From assembly GCA_963576785.1 (NCBI GenBank), contig OY756140.1, positions 1,550,001-1,614,000 on the forward strand: DNA of 64,000 nucleotides, in the 5' to 3' direction. This DNA comes from Chlorophyllum brunneum (lineage: Eukaryota; Basidiomycota; Agaricomycetes; Agaricales; Agaricaceae). The notes under the pieces were generated by a model, which saw only the letters and a program-made list of their open reading frames with translations, had not been told where the DNA came from and did not search any database. The position numbers and the translations under genes are program-made. Shown here piece after piece: positions 1-9,037 of the stretch (position 1 is its first letter; every line of letters starts with the position of its first letter).

Positions 1-204
1 CAATCGATGGCTGTTTTCATGATAGACCCAGGTGGCTGTGAATCATCACCATTGCTCATTCCTAGCATAGGGATGCTATGTGAAGCTGCACGTGGGAGGT
101 CAAACCAGCCATGGAATGTGCTCGAAACGTCATCCACAGTCACACAATGCCGTCCCCCGCCTTTCACTCAGACATATCTCTATCCTCCCTCTAAACTATC
201 TACC
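1..204 (+). promoter_or_regulatory. Upstream region of SGT1
   Basis: This is the sequence before the first ATG of the SGT1 model. It has a pyrimidine-rich stretch in the last 50 bases, typical of a fungal 5' leader. I see no convincing coding exon here and no clear TATA box. The window starts inside this region, so the full promoter is not visible. Confidence 0.35.
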
Positions 205-965
205 ATGGCTACTCCTCGGTATGTTCCATCATCGCCCTACAACCAGCTTCCCGCCGATCCATGTACAGTCACGAATTTTACGAGACAGACGAGAAAGTCA
301 TCGTTTCTGTCTTTGACCGTAATGCCAACCCAGACCTAGTCCAGGTCACAATCCAGCCTCGTGCGGTGAGCTGTGATGCCTAACACATCGACTGTTGTGT
401 GCCAATCGTCCGCCATAGGTCACCTACACACACGGAGAGAAATCACTCAGTCTTCAGCCGTTGAAGGGCCAGATTGACCCCGACAACAGCTCGCATTTCG
501 TCGGCAAGGTCAAGGTCGAAATTTCGCTTGCAAAGCGCGTCCAGGGACGCTGGGGTGGTCTCGTCGGTGACGCCCCTGATCGTACGTTCCCACTTGTTAT
601 CTACACTTCTGCTGTCTCTCAATACACCCCAAATAGCATTGGCAAACGCCTCTTACAATCCCCCTCCTACTACCACATCTGCCCCCTCCCGTTCACGCAA
701 AAACTGGGAGGGCATCTCGGACGAAATACTCAAATCTGATAAAGAAAAATCCACAGACGAAGATCCTAACATTGGAGGTGACAGCACCCTCAACTCATTC
801 TTCCAGAAGATCTACGCCGATGCAGACGAAGATACGCGCCGTGCCATGATGAAGAGTTTCTCCGAAAGTGGGGGCACAACTCTAAGTACTAATTGGGATG
901 AGATTAAGCAGAAGCCGACTGAGGTTAAGCCCCCTGCTGGTTCCGAATGGAAGAAATGGAATTAA
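205..965 (+). CDS. SGT1: SGT1-like co-chaperone (CS + SGS domains, no TPR)
   Basis: Four exons (205-218, 269-365, 419-581, 637-965) give 200 residues. The 14-nt first exon encodes MATPR and splices in frame to HEFYETDEKVIVSVFDR, the start of a CS (p23-like) domain at about residues 4-95, which contains VEISLAK and RWGGLVGD. The C-terminal half is the SGS domain: KNWEGI near the middle, then DADEDTRRAMMKSF and STNWDEI, ending in EWKKWN. Sgt1 is an Hsp90 co-chaperone that links Hsp90 to Skp1/SCF complexes and, in yeast, to kinetochore assembly. The TPR domain found at the N-terminus of yeast, plant and human Sgt1 is absent, and the 204 bases upstream do not encode one. Family assignment is secure; the tiny first exon rests on splice sites and frame. 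Confidence 0.9.
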
Positions 966-1069
966 TAGTGGTAAAAATGACGGCCGGTATGTAGAGTGAA
1001 GCCGAATAATGTTGGACGTATAAAATGTTATCAATTGCTGGGATCACTCCTTTGATCAATACTACTATC

Positions 1070-1744
1070 ATGTCCCGTCTCACCATCATTGCCGCTGCGA
1101 CCATTTCCAATGGTATTGGAAAAAAAGGTTCATTGCCTTGGCACATCTCCAAGGAACTAAAGTATTTTGCGCATGTCACCTCTCACGCGCCACAGGGCGA
1201 GCAGAATGCGGTGGTCATGGGAAGGAATACTTGGGAGAGTATTCCGGCAAAGAACAGGCCATTGAAAGGGCGTTTGAACGTCGTCCTCAGCCATAACCCT
1301 CACTACAGTTTGCAAGTGATATTCATCCCCTACGCTCATCGTACTCAACATTCTTCCAGGGGTGTAGCACCCGACACACCGGCGGTACTCGTTGGCGACC
1401 TCCAATCCGCCTTGGACTATGTCGATGGCGAACACCCGACTGCAAAGCCCGTTCATCGAGGCTTTATCATCGGCGGCGCGTCGATCATCCAGGAAACTCT
1501 CGACCTTGGATCAACTTCGGCCGCTCTAGTCGACAGAGTGCTCCTCACGCGCATTTTGTCTCCTGACTTTGAGTGCGATACTTTTATGCCAGACTTTTTG
1601 GCATCTGGCGAGTGGACTCGTTCTTCGCATGCAGATTTGAAAGCTTGGGTTGGGTTTGATGTCCCGGAAGGTGTACAGGTTGAAGAGATCAAGTACGAGA
1701 CGGAGATCACGTACGAGTTCCAGATGTGGACTCGCATTGTTTAG
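1070..1744 (+). CDS. DFR1: Dihydrofolate reductase
   Basis: The protein starts [18 protein letters not shown] and has the DHFR hallmarks in order: [12 protein letters not shown] (substrate and NADPH loop), [12 protein letters not shown] (GRxTWES-type NADPH motif), RLNVVLS, and [12 protein letters not shown] (the GG cofactor motif). It reduces dihydrofolate to tetrahydrofolate for thymidylate and purine synthesis. I chose the ATG at 1070 because the conserved N-terminus begins there; an in-frame ATG at 1025 would add 15 unsupported residues. Read straight through it is 224 residues. Removing 1308-1367, a 60-nt stretch starting GTTTGC and ending GTGTAG, gives 204 residues and joins HY to [10 protein letters not shown], which fits the family better. 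That stretch contains no stop in frame. The SGT1 stop lies only about 100 bases upstream. Confidence 0.93.
   Translation: MSRLTIIAAATISNGIGKKGSLPWHISKELKYFAHVTSHAPQGEQNAVVMGRNTWESIPAKNRPLKGRLNVVLSHNPHYSLQVIFIPYAHRTQHSSRGVAPDTPAVLVGDLQSALDYVDGEHPTAKPVHRGFIIGGASIIQETLDLGSTSAALVDRVLLTRILSPDFECDTFMPDFLASGEWTRSSHADLKAWVGFDVPEGVQVEEIKYETEITYEFQMWTRIV
1308..1367 (+). other. Candidate in-frame (3n) stopless intron in DFR1
   Basis: The 60-nt segment begins GTTTGC and ends GTGTAG, has a length divisible by three and no in-frame stop. It encodes about 20 residues ([11 protein letters not shown] and flanks) with no counterpart in the DHFR motifs as I know them. Removing it keeps the frame and joins NPHY to TPDTP. 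I infer an intron, but retention would still give a complete protein. Confidence 0.55.
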
Positions 1745-1803
1745 GGGAGTGGGAATGATTCCGTACATGTATCCAGTGCATCGCCTAACATGAATGTAAC
1801 AAC

Positions 1804-2119
1804 CTATCCTTGACGCTACGAACCGAGTTGAGTAACCCGAAAGAGATGACAGTCGAATTTGAAGTATACATACCTGTTTGTGTTTCGGGTTCTTTGAACA
1901 AACAACATAGACACGCCCCTTCCTTCGAACGACGCTGCATCCATCACACATGACCTTGACAGAAGCACGGACTTTCATTCCTCGTGCGAGCAACGACGCG
2001 ATTGGTGAAGCAGCATGGTGGTGGTGGGGGATGTGGGTGGTGGAGTGGGAGAAGGGGAGTGCGGCGGCGCGAATATGGGCGACGAGGGGCCTGCTGGATG
2101 CCAAAAGTGCTCTGAGCAT
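1804..2119 (-). CDS. Mitochondrial large-subunit ribosomal protein bL36m
   Basis: This minus-strand gene encodes 85 residues in two exons. Exon 1 (2119-1874) starts [20 protein letters not shown], an arginine-rich mitochondrial presequence, followed by a His/Ala/Ser stretch and then the bL36 core [21 protein letters not shown] and [13 protein letters not shown]. The core carries the C-x2-C...C...H zinc ligands. Exon 2 (1815-1804) contains only CGT CAA GGA TAG, supplying the conserved RQG ending; the intron 1873-1816 has a GTATGT donor. The protein belongs to the large subunit of the mitochondrial ribosome. DFR1 lies convergently, with its stop 59 bases away. A search for open frames alone would miss the last exon and read into the intron. 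Confidence 0.93.
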
Positions 2120-2326
2120 GGTTTGGGTGGTGGTGGTGGCGAGAGGACGTGTGCCAACGCTGGAACAGGCACGTGACAGACTATTCCCATGGTATTCACA
2201 CTGGCTCTGTGTGGAGCATAGGGCCCGGCTCCTTACCGCCACCGTCAACGACTTGAGAGCACCGAGTACCGAGCACAATCCAATCTTTCCCTTCCATGCG
2301 TCCTTGCCTCGTCACTGCTCCCCTAA

Positions 2327-3854
2327 ATGTCGACTAGAATGCGCTCTACATCCGCCACTCCCCAATTAGGCGGAAGCGCGAGCGTGATCCTATTCATTGC
2401 CGTTCTTGTTGCATTCGTGGCTGAGAGTCAACTTACCCAGGTACGTAGTAAGCTCTGGCTATCATTACAGTAGCTGATCTTTGGGTTATAGTATGTCCAG
2501 ACAAATCTGCACTATCGTCAACCGTTCTTTCTCTTGTATGTGCTCTCCCAGCCTCCCTCCCCCCGCGTGTACATTAACAGCGCCCACCCAGCTATCTCGT
2601 TCACTCATCGTTCGCCATAATATTCCCTCTACACTTGCTATACCTCGCAATTACTACAAAGTACACAACCATCGCCCTACTTCGGGGCCTACAGCTTGCC
2701 ATATCCATCCACCTCTCCCCGGACTCGGGTTCTGGAACTAGATCATTTCCCACATTCAAGTTCCTCCGCCTCGTCATCTTATTAACCACTGGAATTACAC
2801 TCCCTGGAGTGTTGTGGTTCGCAGCGATATCATTAGCTTCGTGAGCTCATTCCTCTTTGCTTCGCAAGAACATCAACGCTAAATCGTCCTTCGATCAGCG
2901 TGAGCGATGTGACTGGTGAGTGACTCCAGCTGGTCGTATGTGACGCATCTTATTGGTTCTTGCTCCCAGCTATATGGAATACCAACGCTATTTTTGCGTA
3001 TATTATCACCGTTCAGCTCCTCGGTTTGAAATGGGAAGCAAGGAAGTTGCTGGCTGTGATACTCGCTACTCTCGGTGTCGCTGTGGTTGTTTACGGTGGT
3101 GCCACATCGCAAGAGGAAGCGCCCAGCGAGGCCCTTGTATTAGCCAATGTCCCATCTGCGTCTGTCGTAGGTAATCTTTTGACGCTCGTCGCGTCTTTGG
3201 GTTATGGATTATACCAAGTCCTCTACAAGATCTACGCCGCACTCCCGTCCGATCCAGAAGCTAAACGAAATACAACTTACCAAGCTATACCCGCAGACGA
3301 AGAACTTACTGCTGAGCAGGAGTTATCCGCCGCCGCTGCTGCATTAGATGACGATGCCGTCTATCCACCCCCTTACGGTCTTCATGCTAATCTTTTGACA
3401 TCCCTTATCGGTATCACTACCTGCATTGTACTTTGGATATTCTTACCAGTTTTGCATAATGCTGGCCTCGAGACATTCCGCTTACCTCCCAATATGTTAA
3501 CCGTCGCCTCAATCGCTGGGATCGCATCGACTGGCGTGGTTTTCAACTCTGGGCTGATGGTACGTCTGGAAGCCCATCATTTTGAACCATAAGCTAGACG
3601 AGTCAATAGGTACTTCTGGGAACATGGGGCCCAATCATCACGTCTGTTGGCAATCTGCTGACCATCGTGCTGGTCCTTATATCCGATGTAAGCATGTATT
3701 CGTGGGAATGACGACTTGTGATCTAACCATACCATGATAGATTATCTTTGGCAATGGCATGGACACTTTGACGATTTGGAGCCTGGTCGGGTGCAGCGTA
3801 ATCGTATCCGCCTTCGGTGTCCTCGCCTATGACATGTTTACGCAACGGTCCTGA
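2327..3854 (+). CDS. DMT-superfamily (EamA/SLC35F-type) membrane transporter
   Basis: Spliced from about seven exons, starting MSTRMRSTSATPQLGG and followed at once by a hydrophobic helix (VILFIAVLVAFVAE). At least eight further hydrophobic segments follow, including LLAVILATLGVAVVVYGG, LLTLVASLGYGLYQVLYKIY and SLIGITTCIVLWIFLPVL. The block SVSDVTAIWNTNAIFAY is the conserved region of the SLC35F/Thi74-like branch of the drug/metabolite transporters. A long hydrophilic loop (about 60 residues, EE- and DDD-rich) separates the two halves. The last two exons (VLLGTWGPIITSVGN, IIFGNGMDTLTIWSL) complete the second EamA repeat. Substrate cannot be told; yeast relatives sit in the vacuolar membrane and one has been linked to thiamine. 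Membership of the superfamily is secure, the subfamily less so. Confidence 0.8.
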
Positions 3855-5450
3855 TGGTACGTGGTTGTGGGTTTCCTTTGTAGACTATACTCTTTGCATT
3901 ATTTTATTTTATGCGCACACATAATATCATTGACTTGTTGTGCGATTTGACAAGTGCATCGCGGGAGCTTGTCAGTCCAACCATCCATGTCGTGAATCAT
4001 GGGGGTTCAAAATCGTACGTGCAGCTCGTACGCCGAATACCATCGTCGAATCGTGCTTCTAGTCCGGCAATTACTCGGGTGTCAAGTATAATCTTTTGCG
4101 TTCCACCTCGCTGAAAACTTATCACCAGGAGGCTCACAATGTAATTCTATGTTTTGGCTGCATTTCCTACTGTTCACCTCGACGTTTTTCAGTTCACATC
4201 GTACAACAACAATTCGCTGCAATAGCTGAGGATTGGAATTTAGGGAGGTGTGTCTCATTTCGTACTCAATCCCCACTTGCCATGATAGGTCTTTCGTTAC
4301 ACAAAAGAAAAGCTCACGTCCGTCAGTGCTCTTTCAAGAGTCACATCTGCGTTTCGCACAAAGAGTATCTTTGAGAAGGTCAAGTCTGACAACCCCTGCA
4401 CTTTCTTCTATCGGTATTTCTATAGTGTTCTAAAGAGCTGTACGGTGTGATGCACGCTTCCCAGGTTTGACATGAGTATCCCCAAATCTCATCCTTCATC
4501 TACAGTCAACCCATGATGCGAAGAGAGGTGCTCTTATAATCCCAGTGTTAGTATTGATATATCGTCAGTGAGTATTGTTGCCCAACGGGTTGAAGTTGCG
4601 GAATAAACACTGACATCTACAGTACTTACTGCTTACTACGTTGCATCAGTCTCACCGCTTGATTTCCAGTCCCAAATTCAGTGGTCACGCTAGATGGGAA
4701 GCTACCTAATGTGGATCTATCTGAAGCTGCTGGACTGACACAGTTTTTTTTGGTAGTGCCGATGGTGCGGCCACAGCAGACGAGCGATAAAGTCATGTTT
4801 CAACGTATTGTAGTGTTATTAAGACAGAGATATCAGGAAGGGAAACATAACAAATAGCCTTTCTTTCTTAACGATTCGCGAGCTTCACTTGAAGACAGCG
4901 TTGTAATAGTCTACAATAAGACTGAGAATGGGATTGCAATGGATGGGTGTGATGACGCGGAATCATTAGATAGCAACACAGGAAGTACGCAACGAAGGAG
5001 CAGTCAAAGAAGAGGCGGAAGTGCTACGTATGTACCCAATAACAAGCAGAAAGAGAGGAAAGTTAGAATTACAAGCCCGGGAATCCGGGGAGCAGACGCC
5101 GTCGCAATATAATTGCTGGATCATGAAAACGTGATGACTAGGAGAGAGGTGGGCGGCAAGGCAGGGGAAGAGCCCAAAGAAGTTAAGCTTCCTAAACCGC
5201 GTAGATGAGCCGAATATAAACTGAAAGGCAGCGTTGCTAATGAAACGGAAGTAGAAAAAAAAAGTCAAAGCCAAATGCCAAACACTTCAAATCTCCGGGA
5301 CCCAGGTACTAGTGGCCATACGTGGCTCTACTTCAACTTCTACTCACAAAACAGAGGCAATTATCATGAGTAAATTTATCAAGGTGCAGACGCCATCAGA
5401 CTGTAAATTGGGGTTAGACTATAACGAGGAAAGGCGGAGCGCGGGGTTCA
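3855..5450. other. Intergenic region without recognisable gene
   Basis: About 1.6 kb between the convergent transporter and Ppz genes. Short open frames exist in several frames, but none has a recognisable domain and the longer ones lack an ATG start. The ends probably hold the two 3' UTRs: there is an AATAAA at about 4602 and AT-rich stretches near 3900. I see no tRNA, no inverted-repeat pair that would mark a transposon and no long tandem repeat. Confidence 0.5.
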
Positions 5451-7033
5451 TTACCTTTTCCGCTTCGCTTTTGTCATCTCCTTGCGTAAGGCAGCGCCAT
5501 CAAGTGGTTTAAGAAGCTCGAATGCGCACAAGAGGTCTTCTGATACACTGGAGGTAGGCTTCCTTAGTTTGGGAGCGAGAACAGTGAATAAAAATAGACC
5601 AACCTCATGCAGGCGCCATAATTGTCGAATTCTACCGTTGTCAACGTGTCAATGATGTACGTGTGGCTGATGACCTGGAGGGGATGACTCACCACCACAA
5701 TAATTCGGTGCGCTAAATACAGTGACAAGCGTCCGATCGTTCCAAAACTCATAGCCATCCTCCACCACCATATGTGCACGGCATATTAGATCCATATCGT
5801 ACCGCAAAAGGAAGTCGTTTATGACTGCCTTTCCAAAGCAATAACTAACTCCGCGTTCATTGTCTTCCCAGTCCAATGCAGTGTCAGAAGGATCAGACCA
5901 CAACAAATCATTCAGGAGCCCGTAGTCAGGGACATCTGTAGGACGTTGTATGCGTTTGATATCCTCCATCGTGTGCAAGGACGGTGAAAGACCGCCGTGA
6001 ACACAGAAAATCTTTGACGCGACGATGGCGGCGATAGGCAGACAGTTAAAAACATCGATGAAAGTTTTCCATGTCTTGATGTTACACCGCCGTTTGCACT
6101 CGTCGTAAAAACCGTAAACTATCATCATAGTGAGTGTGAGAAGAAAGGGTCGACAGACATAATCGTCTTACCTCGTGTGACATTGGCACACTCATGGTTG
6201 CCGCGCAAGAGGAAAAAGTTTTCGGGATATTTGATCTTGTAGCACAACAGGAGGAGGATGGTCTCGAGACTCTGCTTCCCCCGGTCGACGTAGTCTCCTA
6301 GGAAGAGGTAGTTTGAGGCAGGCGGAAAGCCGCACATTTCAAATAGCCGTATGAGATCCGAGTATTGACCATGCACGTCACCGACTATCTTGACTGGTGG
6401 CGACAGCTCTACGAGTGTGGGCTGGTTGAGGAAGACCTCGCGAGCAGCTTGGCAAATGGCAGTAATCTCTGTGTTCTTGAGACACAGAGACTTGCTAACC
6501 TTGCCGGTGTACCCGACGTCGAGCAGGCGTTGAATCATATCATCGACATCAAGCTTGAGCTTCTCTTTTGGTCCGTTAGGATCGCCTTGTACGCCACTGC
6601 CCGGGGCGGACCCGGGAGTGAATGGAACAGCATTAGCGAGAATGGTGGGAGTGGACGGGGTGTCGAGTGGAATGGAGGTGGGTTTGGGGGACGGGAGAGG
6701 AGAGGACGTGGAGAGGGAGGCAGCCTGGTCAAGACTCTGTGGTAATGGGCCCTTGGCTGGATAGGGAGAACCATGTGCCCGAGAGGCGGAAGGCGAGGAC
6801 GAGGGTTGCTGTTGTTGAAGGTCGGGTACGTTGATGGCAGGTACGCCGTTCCCTTGGAGGTGGGAATCTGGGCCGTTGGCTGTGGGATTAGCGGTGGCGC
6901 GGGAGAGAGAGCCATGAAGGGTGGTGTCGGCGGGGTCGTCGGGGGTAGCGTCTGGGCTGGTGTTGTCTTGTTGGAGGTCCCTGTCCTTGTCCTTGCCGCC
7001 TTTTTTGCCTTTCTTCGAAGGCTGTTGGCCCAT
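5451..7033 (-). CDS. PPZ1: Ppz-type serine/threonine protein phosphatase
   Basis: Four exons (7033-6172, 6118-5693, 5631-5604, 5547-5451) give 470 residues. The start [11 protein letters not shown] is an N-myristoylation-type sequence as in yeast Ppz1, so I prefer it to an in-frame ATG 50 codons upstream. Residues about 10-180 are low-complexity, rich in Pro/Ser/Gln. The PP1-like catalytic domain follows: [11 protein letters not shown] and [12 protein letters not shown] (metal ligands), LLRGNHE, then [22 protein letters not shown] and [10 protein letters not shown]. Its end ([24 protein letters not shown]) is recovered only through a 28-nt exon and a final 97-nt exon. Ppz phosphatases regulate K+/Na+ homeostasis, cell-wall integrity and the G1/S transition and are specific to fungi. 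The acidic/basic tail ends KAKRKR. Confidence 0.93.
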
Positions 7034-7316
7034 CTGGGCAGGGGTAGAACCTGGTGCTGGAGAGTGCGGCCTGGATCTGGAGAGGCGAGAGGTGATTACT
7101 GAGAGGAGGGTAGGCGCCAGCTTGTCGGATATAGGAGCGTTGTGGAGTGGAGTAGAGGAAAGTAGGGATGTCGAGTCCAACAATCACTGGCCCTTGTTTG
7201 GTTATTGTTTGCATCATCCCCACCACCATCTTATCCGCCTGATCGGCGCTAATTCTGACTCAGGCATATCCTCTGTATTGTCGCATATAACATGTAGTAT
7301 CATAGCGCTACTACTC

Positions 7317-8073
7317 CTAGAATTTGCCAAACGATTTTGTCGCCGCCTTGTTCTTCGCCACCCGCAGCACATTGAAGCGCACAGTCTTTGACAGTGGCCG
7401 GCATTGTCCTGCACACCCCCATTGTTAGGACACGCACAGCCACATATGTCGCCACCTACCAACAGTAACGATGTCACCGAGCTCAACACGGAAGGCAGGC
7501 GAAACATGGGCTGCAAGGTTCTTGTGCCTCTTCTCGTAACGGTCTGCAGTCACGGGATAAATGAATAAATCAAACACAACACTGTGTGACATCGGCACGC
7601 ACTGTACTTGGGGATGTAGTGGAGGTAGTCACGTCGAATGATAATCGTGCGGGTCATTTTGGTTGACACGACCTTTCCAGTGAGGATACGGCCCCGGATG
7701 GAAACGTCACCGGTGAAGGGACACTTCTTGTCTACAATAGTATAATCAACCGGTGCGGACATATAATATGATGCTTGCGACGCACCAATGTAAGAGCCAT
7801 TAATTGCCTCGGAGGGCGTCTTGAATCCCAGGCCAACATCCTTGTACCACCTCTTCTGCTTGGTTACAACCTTTTTGCCGCCTACCCAACAAAACGACCA
7901 GAACTTATCAAGACTAGCTTCACACCTAAATAGAGGGCGCGAACGCACCACGAGCCTTGGCGTTCTGGAAGAGATGTTGTTTTTGATATGCTTTTTCGAT
8001 CTGCCCAGGGAAGTTCGGTCAGCGGATGTCTTCAAGGTATGTCAGATGTGATACAAACTTGAGCATCGGCCAT
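7317..8073 (-). CDS. RPS11: 40S ribosomal protein uS17 (S11)
   Basis: Five short exons on the minus strand. The ATG at 8073 begins MADAQ, then the second exon gives [18 protein letters not shown], the third [19 protein letters not shown] through [18 protein letters not shown] and [11 protein letters not shown], the fourth [20 protein letters not shown], and the last [17 protein letters not shown], ending ATKSFGKF. These blocks match eukaryotic uS17 in order and give about 155 residues, the usual length. The protein is part of the small ribosomal subunit body. Ribosomal genes in basidiomycetes are intron-rich near the start codon, and here the first exon is only 15 coding bases. It shares a 964-bp divergent intergenic region with DNA ligase I. 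Confidence 0.95.
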
Positions 8074-9037
8074 GTTGCTGAGCTAGAGGACGTTAGGGGT
8101 GGTGGGGTCCAAGTCTTTTGGGTCTGTTGATACTTATTTGGTTAATCCGTGAAGCCACTTGTGATGAACTATGCAGTTACTTTCGGAAATTCCCGAAAGC
8201 ACCTATGGCCGAACGTCCTTAACAGCGATGTTGGGTCAGTCCCACTCTATCCATTCCAAGCTATGCCGAACATCCGTCAAAGAAATTCCATACACCCAAG
8301 TGAAGAATTATTTCCGCAAGCGCAGATATGACACTTTCTGCTAACACTGGCATCTCGGTTCCTGACAGTGGATACCTGGCTCGTATATGCGCTACAATAA
8401 TATATAGTATAATAATAATGTTTTTGACAAGTCCAGTCATCAGGGGGAGCCCAGAGGACCCTTGACGCGCATTACCCCCACCACGCGCTTCCGGTCGTGT
8501 TACTCACTTAACTGTCTGGTTTGAGAATATAGAGTCCTTAATCATTTTGGATAGCCATCCCTTAACCTCCTTAGCTATGCACTCCAGCGATCTGGGTTCT
8601 ATAGCCCTGGGTTTTTCCTACCCATTTCATTGATTAAATGACACTCATCATGCAAGGTGACTTGCAGTGTTGAGACTGAATATTGAATTGGTCTTTCCCA
8701 CCGAGCGCACTTAAGTCAGGGTGGGACGCTGTCCGGTGCATGCTGGAGATGAGCTCCTTGCCACAAGACTACCTGTTGAGTGACGAACTTCGCATGTTGC
8801 ATGTGCACCAAGGGTACATATGCACAAACAAGGTCCCCACTGATTAAACAGATCTCTAAAACAGATATGATCAATAGGTGAGCTGACGCGACGCGCTGTG
8901 TACACATGTTTACCTCTCGCGCCCTGCTGATACGTGCGTACTCCCTAATGGGTCGTCAGCAAACACTAGGTCAATATCTGCCACAGAACACTGTCCTTAC
9001 CTATTGACTCGCCTATCCAATAGGTAAATTCTTCGAA
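8074..9037. promoter_or_regulatory. Divergent intergenic region RPS11 / DNA ligase I
   Basis: No gene is recognisable in these 964 bases. Three things are visible. First, two abutting ACGCG motifs at 8886-8895, about 145 bases before the ligase ATG, resemble the core of the MluI cell-cycle box (ACGCGT) bound by MBF in yeast. Second, an inverted repeat, CTTTCGG at 8180-8186 and CCGAAAG at 8193-8199, lies on the RPS11 side. Third, an AT-rich simple stretch occurs at about 8395-8420. Functions are inferred. Confidence 0.45.

Noticed and set aside
4005..4025. GGTTCAAAATC resembling a tRNA B box
   Set aside because: Lacks the conserved C at the end of the B box, and no paired acceptor stem or A box lies upstream.
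4966..5274. Minus-strand hydrophobic frame beyond the Ppz gene
   Set aside because: No ATG start, and it lies in the expected 3' UTR of the phosphatase gene.
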